The notes under the pieces were generated by a model. It did no database searches. It worked only from the letters and a program-made list of their open reading frames with translations, and was not told where the DNA came from. A stretch of DNA of 64,000 nucleotides from Microbacterium sp. H83 (GTDB taxonomy: Bacteria > Actinomycetota > Actinomycetes > Actinomycetales > Microbacteriaceae): positions 1 to 64,000 of the forward strand of contig NZ_LWCU01000017.1 in NCBI RefSeq assembly GCF_001650405.1. The letters are read 5' to 3'. The translations under genes and the position numbers were made by a program. Shown one piece after another: positions 33,153-40,977 of the stretch. The stretch's first letter is position 1. Each line of letters begins with the position of its first letter.

Positions 33153-33542
33153 ATGGGCAACACGGACATCATCGCGGCGCACTACGCGGCGAACGATCGA
33201 GGCGACCTCGACGGCATGCTGGAGTCGTTCGCCGAGGACATCTCCTGGACCGAGGCCGCAGGCTTCCCCTATGCCGGGACGTACGTCGGCCCTGAGGCCG
33301 TCACGGCACACGTCTTCCAGCGCATCCAGGACGACTGGGACGACTACACGGTCGCGATCGACGAGCTCGTCGACGGCGGCGACGTGGTCGTGGGCATCGG
33401 CACCTACTCCGGCACGCACCGCGAGACCGGCCGCTTCTTCGCGGCCCGCGTCGCGCACGTGTGGCGACTCGCGGGCGGACGGGTCGTCGCCTTCGAGCAG
33501 TTCACCGACACCGAGCTCGTCAACCGCGCGGTGCGGGGCTGA
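33153..33542 (+). CDS. NTF2-like/SnoaL-domain protein
   Basis: 129 residues; a single cone-shaped alpha+beta barrel of the NTF2 superfamily (HYAANDRGDLDGMLESFAEDISWTEAAGFPYAGTYVGPEAV ... GTYSGTHRETGRFFAARVAHVWRLAGGRVVAFEQFTDT by motif order). Relatives act as small cyclases, isomerases, hydratases or simple ligand binders. GGAGGACGC precedes the ATG at 33153, 17 bases after the MoaF-like stop, so it forms an operon with it. The pairing of MoaF-like and SnoaL-like proteins suggests small-molecule processing of the substrate brought in by the following transporter. Confidence 0.8.
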   Translation: MGNTDIIAAHYAANDRGDLDGMLESFAEDISWTEAAGFPYAGTYVGPEAVTAHVFQRIQDDWDDYTVAIDELVDGGDVVVGIGTYSGTHRETGRFFAARVAHVWRLAGGRVVAFEQFTDTELVNRAVRG

Positions 33543-33577
33543 CCGGGACTCGGCGCACCCTCCGAACGCCGCACCAC

Positions 33578-33664
33578 CCGAACACCGCACCATCCGACAC
33601 GAACACAGCACCATCCGACACGAACACAGCAGCACCCGACACGAACACAGCAGCACCCGACATC
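33578..33664. repeat. 21-base tandem repeat, about four copies, upstream of the binding-protein gene
   Basis: Units of the form CCATCCGACACGAACACAGCA / GCACCCGACACGAACACAGCA follow each other with a 21-base period. They lie in the leader between the NTF2-like stop and the binding-protein ATG. The array ends just before the ribosome-binding site. Confidence 0.85.
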
Positions 33665-33679
33665 GAGAGGCAGGATCAC

Positions 33680-34843
33680 ATGAACAAGCGAGTATCCGGC
33701 AGCGCGGCGCTCATCGCCGTGGCGGCCCTCGCCCTGGCCGGCTGCGCGGGCGGAGGCGGTGGCGGCGAAGGCGCCCCCATCGTCGTCGGCTCCGTGAACA
33801 CGATCAGCGGCCCCGCGACCTTCCCGGAGGCATCGCAGGCGGCTGCCGCGGTGTTCGACGCGTTCAACGAGGCCGGCGGCCTCGACGGCCGGACGATCGA
33901 GTACAAGATGCTCGACGACAAGGGCGACCCCGCGACGGCGACCGCATCCGCCCGGGAGCTGGTCGGCAGCGACGAGGCCGTCGCGCTCGTGGGCTCCGCC
34001 AGCCTCATCGAATGCGAGATCAACGCCAAGTACTACGAGCAGGAGGAGATCCTGTCGCTGCCGGGAATCGGCGTCGACACCGGGTGCTTCGCGAGCGACA
34101 ACATCTCGCCGGCGAACGTCGGCCCTTTCAACGACATGACGCTGACGCTGCAGTACGGGTCCGAGGTCCTCGGGCTCGACGACATCTGCATCCTGCTCGA
34201 GATCGCGGGATCGACCAGGCCCACCTATCAGGCGGCCATCGACAAGTGGACCGAGATCACCGGCAAGGAGCCGAAGTACGTCGACGACACGGTCCCTTAC
34301 GGAGCATCCGATTACACGCCGTACATCGTCAAGGCGCGCGACCAGGGTTGCAAGGCGCTCGCGATCAACCCGGTCGAGCCCGACGCGATCGGGCAGGTCA
34401 AGGCGGCGAACGCCCAGGGCTGGAACGACGTGACCTGGCTGTACCTGACCAGCGTCTACAGCGAGAACTTCGCCGAGGCGATCGACGACGCCGGTGCCGG
34501 CATCTACGTGCCCGCGGAGTTCTACCCGTTCACCGACGACGACGAGATCAACCAGGACTGGCGCGACCTCATGGAGGAGAACGACATTCCGCTCACCTCC
34601 TTCAGCCAGGGCGGTTATCTCGCGGCGACCTACTTCATCGAAGTGCTCGAGGGCATCGACGGCGACATCACGCGGGAGTCGGTGACGGAGGCCCTGCGCA
34701 GCATGGATCCGATCGAGAACCCGATGGTCGGCACACCGTACGCCTTCGGAACCCAGAACACCGCGGGATGGCCCATCATCCTCGAGTCCGGCACCAACGC
34801 GTGGGAGAAGGTCGCGGACGACTGGCTCCGCATCGGCGAGTAG
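33680..34843 (+). CDS. HAAT-type ABC transporter substrate-binding lipoprotein (LivJ-like)
   Basis: 387 residues. The lipoprotein signal peptide MNKRVSGSAALIAVAALALAGC ends at Cys22 and is followed by a Gly linker. The Peripla_BP_6 fold opens PIVVGSVNTISGPATFPEASQAAAAVFDAFNEAGGLDGRTIEYKMLDD by motif order; it has a Cys pair (IECEINAKYYEQ and DTGCFASDN) that may be disulphide-bonded. The upstream open frame through the repeat array is not translated as part of this protein, because the signal peptide must be N-terminal. The ligand may be an amino acid, amide or aromatic carboxylate; the MoaF/FeaR context suggests an aromatic amine-derived compound. Confidence 0.9.
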   Translation: MNKRVSGSAALIAVAALALAGCAGGGGGGEGAPIVVGSVNTISGPATFPEASQAAAAVFDAFNEAGGLDGRTIEYKMLDDKGDPATATASARELVGSDEAVALVGSASLIECEINAKYYEQEEILSLPGIGVDTGCFASDNISPANVGPFNDMTLTLQYGSEVLGLDDICILLEIAGSTRPTYQAAIDKWTEITGKEPKYVDDTVPYGASDYTPYIVKARDQGCKALAINPVEPDAIGQVKAANAQGWNDVTWLYLTSVYSENFAEAIDDAGAGIYVPAEFYPFTDDDEINQDWRDLMEENDIPLTSFSQGGYLAATYFIEVLEGIDGDITRESVTEALRSMDPIENPMVGTPYAFGTQNTAGWPIILESGTNAWEKVADDWLRIGE

Positions 34844-34877
34844 CCGACGCCTCCCCCACCGCTGCATCCTCCAGACC

Positions 34878-34909
34878 GCCTGCCGCCGAGCGCATTCTCG
34901 GCGGCAGGC
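34878..34909 (+). terminator. Perfect 13-bp intercistronic hairpin after the binding-protein gene
   Basis: GCCTGCCGCCGAG / CTCGGCGGCAGGC around CGCATT. It lies 35 bases after the receptor stop and 31 before the permease start, matching the hairpin position in the sugar operon (9422-9449). A likely partial terminator or 3' stabiliser. Confidence 0.7.
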
Positions 34910-34939
34910 CCCTCCCCCTCCTTCCAGAAAGGTCGCCGC

Positions 34940-35800
34940 ATGCTGCAAGGCGCCATCGCCGGACTCGCCGCCGGCGGCCTCTACGCCGTCCTCGGCGTCT
35001 GCCTCACTCTGATGTCCCGCCTCGTGCGGGTGGTCAACTTCGCGCAGGCCGCGACGGGCATGTTCGGCGCGTTCACCGCCGTCTGGCTCGTGCGCGAGAT
35101 CGGACTGCCGATCTGGCTCGGGTCGGTCCTCGGAGTCGTCGTCTCGGGTCTGCTCGCGGCAGCGATCGGGTTCATCGCCGCGACATGGCTCTCAGAGGCG
35201 TCCACGACGACGCGCTCCGCGATGACGGTCGGTCCTCTGCTGCTGCTCATCTCGATGTCGTTCATCCTGTTCGGCAACAAGCCGCAGCCGTTCACGTCGA
35301 TCATCGCCGGTCCCGCCTTCTCTCTGGGCGGCGTGGTCATCAGTCAGGTGACCGTCGCGACCGTCGCGATGGCGATCGTCACGGCCGTCGCCGTGCGCAT
35401 CGTGCTGCGTCGCACGCGGGCCGGCACGCAGCTGCGGGCGCTCTCGGAGCGACCCACGACGGCGGAGCTGCTCGGCATCCGCTCTCGCCCGCTGTCGATC
35501 GCCGTGTGGTTCGTCACCGGCGTGATCAGCGCGATCGCGATCATCATCGTGGCGCCGTCGCAGTCGAACGACGCGACGAGCCTCTCCATGCTCATCGTCC
35601 CCGCCGCCGCCGCAGCCCTGCTGGGCGGCTTCCGTCGCCTGGATCTCGCCGTCGTGGGCGGCGTGGTGCTCGGCGTGCTCGGCGGTCTCGTCGCCCAGAT
35701 CGATGAGGTGGCCCTGGTGCGCAACTTCCTGCCTTTCCTGTTCATCGTCGTCCTGCTGCTCTGGACCCAACGCAAGGAGGTGTGGGATGCCGCTCGCTGA
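34940..35800 (+). CDS. HAAT-type ABC transporter permease (LivH-like)
   Basis: 286-residue permease with about eight helices. The family N-terminus is GLAAGGLYAVLGVCLTLMSRLVRVVNFAQAATGMFG, and the cytoplasmic loop motif RRTRAGTQLRALSERPTTAELLGI includes the coupling helix contact for the ATPases. AGAAAGG precedes the ATG. It overlaps the following LivM-LivG fusion gene by 14 bases. Confidence 0.9.
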   Translation: MLQGAIAGLAAGGLYAVLGVCLTLMSRLVRVVNFAQAATGMFGAFTAVWLVREIGLPIWLGSVLGVVVSGLLAAAIGFIAATWLSEASTTTRSAMTVGPLLLLISMSFILFGNKPQPFTSIIAGPAFSLGGVVISQVTVATVAMAIVTAVAVRIVLRRTRAGTQLRALSERPTTAELLGIRSRPLSIAVWFVTGVISAIAIIIVAPSQSNDATSLSMLIVPAAAAALLGGFRRLDLAVVGGVVLGVLGGLVAQIDEVALVRNFLPFLFIVVLLLWTQRKEVWDAAR

Positions 35801-37559
35801 CCGCCCCTGGTTCGCCGTCGCCTGGCCGTTCGCCGTCGGAGCCGCCGGGATCGGCGTCGGCGCCGTGCTCAGCGTCGCCCTGCCCGGCTACTTCGTCTTC
35901 CTCGCCATCAGCGCCGTGATCGCTGCGATCGCCATCCTCGGACTGGGCATCGTGACCGGCTCGGCGGGCATGATCGCGCTCTGCCAGCTCACCTTCGCGG
36001 CCGTCGGCGCGTGGATCGTGTCGCTGCTCAACGTCATGCAGGCGCCGGGCGGATTCGTGGTGTGGCTGGTGCTGGGCGGCATCGCCGCCGGACTCGTCGG
36101 CATCCTGGTGGGACTGCCCGCTCTGCGCCTGCGAGGCGTCAACCTCGCGGTCGTGACGCTCGGGTTCGCCGCCGCGGCGGACGTGACCCTCGTGCAGATC
36201 CAGTTCCCCGGGTCGGCGGACGGGACGGCGATCGAGCGGCCGGAGCTGTTCTCCAACGACCGCGAGTTCTTCTTCCTGTCGATCGTGGTTCTCGCGGTGT
36301 GCGGGGTCGCGGTCTTCTTCCTGCAGCGCGGACGCTGGGGCTCCAGCTGGAAGGCGGTGGCGTTCTCCGAACGCGGCACCGCGGCAGCGGGGCAGAGCGT
36401 GCAGACGGCGAAGCTCACGGCGTTCGCCGTATCCGCCGCTCTCGGCGGGATCGCCGGCGGACTCCTCGCCGGCCAGGTGCAGCTGCCGTTCGCCTCGAGC
36501 TTCACGCCGCTCCAGTCGCTGGCGCTGTACGTGCTGGCGATCATGTCGGGGGCGCATCTGATCGACATGGCGATCCTGGGCGGCATCCTCTGGGTTCTCG
36601 TGCCGGAGCTGCTCAAGCGCTGGGGCGTCCCGCAGGACTGGGCGTTCGTCGTGTTCGGCGTCCTCGGCGTGCAGGCTCTCACGAGCGGCACGAATCTCGG
36701 CCAGGGCCTGCGCGATCTGCTGTGGCGGAGGGCGGATCGGAAGACGGCGAACGCGGCGCTGACGGCACTGCCGCCGGATGCCCCCGCGGATGCCGCTGCG
36801 ATCACGACCAGGACCACCGCGACCGTCGACGAACGGGCCCTCGACGGGGCTCCGGTGCTGTCGGTCGAGGGGCTGACCGTCGAGTTCGGCGCGTTGAAGG
36901 CTCTCGACGACGTCTCGTTCCAGGTGCCGGCGGCGTCGATCATGGGCCTCATCGGGCCGAACGGCGCCGGGAAGTCGACCTTCGTGGATGCGATCAGCGG
37001 ATTCCTCCCCCACCACGGCGGCCGTGTGCTGCTCGGGGATCGCGACCTCGCGGGCCTGTCCCCCACACGCCGCGCACGGCTCGGACTGCGACGCACATTC
37101 CAGCAGGACCGGGTGCCGCCCGCGCTGACGGTCGGCGGATACGTGCGCTTCGTGGCGCGGCGGCGGCTGGCGGCATCCGACATCGACGAGGCGCTGGAGT
37201 TCTTCGGCTGCCCGCCCGCGCGCTCTCGACTGTCGAGCGTCGACGTCGGCACCCGTCGGCTCGTCGAGGTCGCCGCGAACGTGCTCGCGGCGCCGAGACT
37301 GCTGATCCTCGACGAGCCCGCCGCCGGGCTGTCGCACGACGAGCACCTCGCTCTCGCCGCGCGTCTGCGCGAGCTGCCCGGCCGGTACGGGGTGGCGCTG
37401 ATCATCATCGAGCACGATCTGGACCTCGTGCGCTCGGTGTGCCCGACGCTCACCGTGCTCGACTTCGGGCGGGTGCTCGCGACGGGACCACAGGCCGAGG
37501 TGCTGGCGAATCCCGAGGTCGTCAAGGCGTACATGGGAGAGACGGAGCTGCTGTCATGA
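35787..37559 (+). CDS. HAAT-type ABC transporter fused permease-ATPase (LivM-LivG fusion)
   Basis: 590 residues. The LivM-type permease (about residues 1-320; GIVTGSAGMIALCQLTFAAVGAW near the start) is joined through an Ala/Thr-rich linker of about 40 residues to a LivG-type ATPase. The ATPase has Walker A GPNGAGKST, the Q-loop RRTFQQDRVPP, and Walker B LLILDEPAAGLSHDE; the signature between them is degenerate (LSSVDVGTRRLVEVAANV), lacking the classic LSGGQ. The start is ATG 35787 with AAGGAGG seven bases upstream. Its stop overlaps the LivF start by 4 bases. The fusion fixes a 1:1 ratio of channel and ATPase. Confidence 0.9.
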   Translation: MPLADRPWFAVAWPFAVGAAGIGVGAVLSVALPGYFVFLAISAVIAAIAILGLGIVTGSAGMIALCQLTFAAVGAWIVSLLNVMQAPGGFVVWLVLGGIAAGLVGILVGLPALRLRGVNLAVVTLGFAAAADVTLVQIQFPGSADGTAIERPELFSNDREFFFLSIVVLAVCGVAVFFLQRGRWGSSWKAVAFSERGTAAAGQSVQTAKLTAFAVSAALGGIAGGLLAGQVQLPFASSFTPLQSLALYVLAIMSGAHLIDMAILGGILWVLVPELLKRWGVPQDWAFVVFGVLGVQALTSGTNLGQGLRDLLWRRADRKTANAALTALPPDAPADAAAITTRTTATVDERALDGAPVLSVEGLTVEFGALKALDDVSFQVPAASIMGLIGPNGAGKSTFVDAISGFLPHHGGRVLLGDRDLAGLSPTRRARLGLRRTFQQDRVPPALTVGGYVRFVARRRLAASDIDEALEFFGCPPARSRLSSVDVGTRRLVEVAANVLAAPRLLILDEPAAGLSHDEHLALAARLRELPGRYGVALIIIEHDLDLVRSVCPTLTVLDFGRVLATGPQAEVLANPEVVKAYMGETELLS

Positions 37560-38248
37560 GCGAGCTGGTGCTGGATGCGGTGACGGTGAGCCGCGGGGCC
37601 GGACCCGTGATCTCCGACGTCTCGCTGACTGTTCGAGGCGGTGAGGTGCTCGCGCTGGTCGGACCGAACGGTGCGGGCAAGACGAGCCTCATCGAGTCGG
37701 TGTCGGGGGTGACTCCGCATTCGTCCGGCTCGCTCATCCTCGACGGTGAGCCGATCGATCGGCTGTCGAGGGTCGCGCGGGCACGGCGGGGGATCGTGCA
37801 CATCGAGCAGGGGCGTGCGGTGTTCCCGTCGCTGACCGTCCGGGAGAACATCGCGCTCACCGCCCGCACCGCGGAGGAGGTCGAGGCCGCGCTCGCGCAG
37901 TTCCCCGAGCTCGAGAAGCGCATCGACTCGCCGACCGCGCTGCTGTCCGGCGGCGAGCAGCAGATGGTGGTGCTCGCCCGCGCCTTCGCCGCGAAGCCGC
38001 GCATCCTGTTGATCGATGAGATGTCGCTCGGACTCGCGCCGGTCGTCTTCATGCGGCTCATGCCGATCGTGAAGTCGATCGCGGAATCCGGCGTCGGCGT
38101 TCTGCTGGTCGAGCAGTTCACCCAGCTGGCCCTGGATCTCGCGCGGGAGGCCGTGGTCGTGGCTGGCGGCCGGGTCTCGTTCCAGGGGACGTCGGAAGAC
38201 CTCAAGGCCGACGCCGGGTTGCTGCACAGGGCGTACCTGGGAGGGTGA
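37556..38248 (+). CDS. HAAT-type ABC transporter ATP-binding protein (LivF-like)
   Basis: 230 residues. Walker A GPNGAGKTS, Q-loop HIEQGRAVFPSLTVREN, signature LSGGEQQMVVLARAFA, Walker B ILLIDEMSLGLAP and H-loop VEQF form a complete LivF-type ATPase. ATGA overlap with the fusion gene upstream indicates coupled translation. Because the LivG partner has a degenerate signature, this subunit may carry the more competent ATP site. Confidence 0.92.
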   Translation: MSELVLDAVTVSRGAGPVISDVSLTVRGGEVLALVGPNGAGKTSLIESVSGVTPHSSGSLILDGEPIDRLSRVARARRGIVHIEQGRAVFPSLTVRENIALTARTAEEVEAALAQFPELEKRIDSPTALLSGGEQQMVVLARAFAAKPRILLIDEMSLGLAPVVFMRLMPIVKSIAESGVGVLLVEQFTQLALDLAREAVVVAGGRVSFQGTSEDLKADAGLLHRAYLGG

Positions 38249-38275
38249 GGAAGTCGCCGGCAGTAGCCTGAAGGG

Positions 38276-38926
38276 GTGACCGACACGATCCGCGCCCGCG
38301 CCGTCCTGCTCGACATGGACGGCACTCTCGTCGACTCGACCGCCGTCGTGGAACGGCTCTGGCTCGCGTGGGCGGAGCCGCACGGCATCGACCCCGCGAC
38401 CGTGTTGAGCACTGTGCACGGGCGTCAGGGCCACCAGAGCATGGCGATCATGCTTCCGGACCGCGACCACGAGATCAACCTGCGCGAGAACGCCCAGATG
38501 CTGGCGAACGAGAGCGCGGATGTCGACGGTGTGATCGCGATCGACGGCGCAGAGGCGCTGCTCGCCGGTCTGCTCCCTTATCCGCACGCGATCGTCACGT
38601 CGGCCGACGTCACGCTCATGAATGCGCGGATGGCACAGGCGGGGCTCACGGTGCCGACTCTCACCGTGACCGCGGAGAGCGTGTCGGCGTCGAAGCCCGA
38701 TCCCGAGGGGTTTCTCCTGGGCGCGAAGCTTCTGGGGGTCGATCCGGAGGAGTGCGTCGTCTTCGAGGATTCCGGAGCAGGCATCCAGGCCGCTCACGCC
38801 GCCGGCATGCGCGTGATCGGCGTGGGCCCTCACGCCACCGCACACGAACCCACGTTCCACGTCGACGACCTGACGCAGGTCAGGGTGGTTCCGACCGACG
38901 ACGGCTTCGAGCTCGCGGTCGGCTGA
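38276..38926 (+). CDS. HAD-superfamily phosphatase (beta-phosphoglucomutase-like subgroup)
   Basis: 216 residues. Motif I is LLDMDGTLVDSTAVV, motif II VTSADVTLM, motif III Lys in SASKPDPEGFLLGAKLLGV and motif IV VVFEDSGAGIQAAHAAGM. A four-helix cap lies between motifs I and II. Most close relatives dephosphorylate sugar phosphates. The GTG start at 38276 has AAGGG upstream. It lies 27 bases after the transporter and may be co-transcribed with it. The substrate is unknown. Confidence 0.87.
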   Translation: MTDTIRARAVLLDMDGTLVDSTAVVERLWLAWAEPHGIDPATVLSTVHGRQGHQSMAIMLPDRDHEINLRENAQMLANESADVDGVIAIDGAEALLAGLLPYPHAIVTSADVTLMNARMAQAGLTVPTLTVTAESVSASKPDPEGFLLGAKLLGVDPEECVVFEDSGAGIQAAHAAGMRVIGVGPHATAHEPTFHVDDLTQVRVVPTDDGFELAVG

Positions 38927-38989
38927 CACGCTGACGCGCTGACGAACCCCTGACTCCGCACCGCGGAGGGCGGGCGAGCATCCTCTGAG

Positions 38990-39104
38990 TGCATGGACGG
39001 CGCGATCTCTGGTGCATGGACGGCGCGATCTCTGGTGCAGGGACAGTGCGATCTCTGGTGCAGGGACAGTGCGATCTCTGGTGCAGGGACGGTGCGATCT
39101 CGTC
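38990..39104. repeat. 23-base tandem repeat, five copies
   Basis: Copies begin at 38990, 39013, 39036, 39059 and 39082. Each has the form TGCATGGACGGCGCGATCTC plus TGG; copies 3-5 change CAT to CAG and copies 3-4 GGC to AGT. The period is not a multiple of three and the last copy reaches the 3' end of the DUF222/HNH gene. It fills most of the 176-base space between two convergent genes. Confidence 0.9.
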
Positions 39105-40773
39105 ATCCGGCGCGCGCGGGCGTCGCGAGACGCTTCGGTCCTGCCGTGCTCAGTCGCGGTGTGCGCCATCGCTGTTCGGGATCCCACCAGACCGGTCCCC
39201 GCACCTGCGGGAGGCCCTCGTCCATCCGGATCTCCCACGCGGATCGACCCAGGCTCCGATGATGCCACCAGCACAGCGGAACTCCGTTATCCGTATGCGT
39301 CGGACCGCCCCTCGCATGCTCGGTCACGTGGTGGATCTCGCACCATGACGCGGGGACATGGCATCCGGGGATGAGGCATTCCTTGTCGCGGGCGACGATC
39401 GCCCGGCGCTGATGCACCGTGAAGACCCGATCCGTGGTCGTGATCCCGATGATCCGGCCCTCATCCATGAGCACCCGCTGGATCGTGCCCGCGCACCCGA
39501 CGTGCGCCGCGACGGATACGGGCACATGCGCGCCCGATCCCGGGATCGTGGCCCATCCGTCACCCGAGACGAGATCGGATGCGTCGACGTTCACGACCAG
39601 CACCGGCGATGCTCCGCCCAGACTGGGCATGTCCTTGTGGCGCGCTGCGATGCCGAAAGCCATGGCCAGCGCATCGTGCCGCTTCTGCGCCGCGGTGCGG
39701 TCATCGAAGACGCATCGCGGATCGGAGTTGAAGGGATCAGGACCCGCCGCGTGATCGGTATCCGTACCGGCACCGGCACCCGCATCCGCGTCGGCATCAG
39801 CGCCCGCACCCGCACCCGCACCCGCACCCGCACCCGCACCCGCACCCGCGTGAGCCTCGGCATCCGCAGCCGCACCCGCCGCCGCACCCGAGCCCGAACC
39901 CGAACCGCGATCGGAACCCGAATCCGCACCGGCACCGCGATCCGCGTCGAAATCATCACCCGTGTCCGTCGTGAAGCGCACGCCCGGCATGGGTGCGCCG
40001 TCGCCTCTGGGATTCAGGATGGCGTCCATGATCAGCTGCAGCTGCGCGGCGGCCTCCGGCGTCAGATACCCGCGGATCGCGTGCACCCCGTCTTTCAGCC
40101 GACCGATGGTGATTCCCCGACGACGCCGCGAATCCTCGTCCTTGGGTTCTTCACCATCGGGGTCGAAGATCGAGGCCAGGTCCTCCGCGAGAGCCTTGAG
40201 ATCGTTCGCCGTCGGAGCGGGGCCAGGCGCCTCCACCGCGCCGTCCTCCGTGTCCGTATCGGCACCGATGTCGAGGCCCCGGCCGCGCGTACACCCCGCG
40301 AGCGCGACGTCTGCCGCCAGGCGCTGATCGACGGTGAGTCTGTCCCAGACCTTCTCGATCGGCCCCGTCGCAGCCAGGAACCCGGCCACGCCGACCACAC
40401 CGTCGAGCAGCGCCGACCGCATCTCGGACCACCGCGCCGGCATGCGCTCGCCCGTCAGACTCACCGGTCGCCGCGCCAGATCGACGACCCTGTCGATCCG
40501 CGTCGCACCGTGCACATCCACCCGCAACGTCCGCTGCAGCAGCTCGTTCATGCCGCGACACCCCGCCGAGTGCGCGAACTCCGCCGGATCTCCGGTCGCG
40601 ACCGTCTCCACGATCACGGCCTCCACGCGCCGGAACGCCGCACCGGCGCCCTGCAGCACCGTCACGCGCTCCGCGTCGGTCAGTCCTGCAAGGCCGTCGT
40701 CGGACAGCACCGCATCGAGGTCGGCGATGACCCGATCGAGGAGTTCTGTGGTGCTGTCCATACTCGAAGTCAA
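39103..40773 (-). CDS. DUF222/HNH-endonuclease domain protein (13E12-repeat family) with Gly/Ala tract
   Basis: 556 residues. An N-terminal DUF222 helical domain spans about 1-270, and a C-terminal HNH motif is CLIPGCHVPASWCEIHHVTEHARGGPTHTDNGVPLCWWHHR by motif order (about 480-525). Between them is a long low-complexity linker with (GA)n, (DA)n and (GSGS)n runs at about residues 285-345, encoded by the hexamer array at 39805-39846. Proteins of this family are multicopy in actinobacteria and sometimes mobile, but their activity is unproven. Its 3' end runs into a tandem repeat. No partner gene. Confidence 0.88.
   Translation of the reverse strand: MTSSMDSTTELLDRVIADLDAVLSDDGLAGLTDAERVTVLQGAGAAFRRVEAVIVETVATGDPAEFAHSAGCRGMNELLQRTLRVDVHGATRIDRVVDLARRPVSLTGERMPARWSEMRSALLDGVVGVAGFLAATGPIEKVWDRLTVDQRLAADVALAGCTRGRGLDIGADTDTEDGAVEAPGPAPTANDLKALAEDLASIFDPDGEEPKDEDSRRRRGITIGRLKDGVHAIRGYLTPEAAAQLQLIMDAILNPRGDGAPMPGVRFTTDTGDDFDADRGAGADSGSDRGSGSGSGAAAGAAADAEAHAGAGAGAGAGAGAGAGADADADAGAGAGTDTDHAAGPDPFNSDPRCVFDDRTAAQKRHDALAMAFGIAARHKDMPSLGGASPVLVVNVDASDLVSGDGWATIPGSGAHVPVSVAAHVGCAGTIQRVLMDEGRIIGITTTDRVFTVHQRRAIVARDKECLIPGCHVPASWCEIHHVTEHARGGPTHTDNGVPLCWWHHRSLGRSAWEIRMDEGLPQVRGPVWWDPEQRWRTPRLSTAGPKRLATPARAG
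39805..39846. repeat. Hexanucleotide microsatellite (CGCACC)7 inside the HNH gene
   Basis: Seven perfect copies on the plus strand encode a Gly-Ala run on the minus strand, flanked by degenerate copies from about 39760 to 39900. A unit of two codons keeps the frame when the copy number changes. Confidence 0.9.
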
Positions 40774-40977
40774 CCGGCAACCACCGACATTCCTCTCGCG
40801 AAACCCGCGAATTTCTGCCAGGTCAGGAGACGTATTCCGGCGTTCCAGTACACTACAGAACGCCCTACAGAATGGCCTACCGAACCGCGAACACCACGGA
40901 CCAGACCCCTAACGCCGGACAGCCCCCAGACGAACCCCAGACAGACCCCCGGACAAGCCCCCCGGACAGGACGCCTC
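40774..40977. other. Intergenic region upstream of the HNH gene
   Basis: 204 bases between divergent-end features: HNH promoter side and SDR stop. It contains C-rich sequence and a short direct repeat CTACAGAA (40853 and 40865 area). No gene, hairpin or clear operator is seen. Confidence 0.5.

Noticed and set aside
33461..33679. Upstream in-frame extension of the HAAT binding protein through the 21-base repeats
   Set aside because: The lipoprotein signal peptide must be N-terminal and starts at 33680 with its own ribosome site; the extension is only an open frame created by a 21-base period.
38990..39104. CRISPR-like array
   Set aside because: The units follow each other directly with no spacers, and no cas genes are present.
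35888..39274. 1128-codon minus-strand frame
   Set aside because: Spans several well-supported plus-strand transporter genes; low-complexity Arg/Ser composition and no domain.
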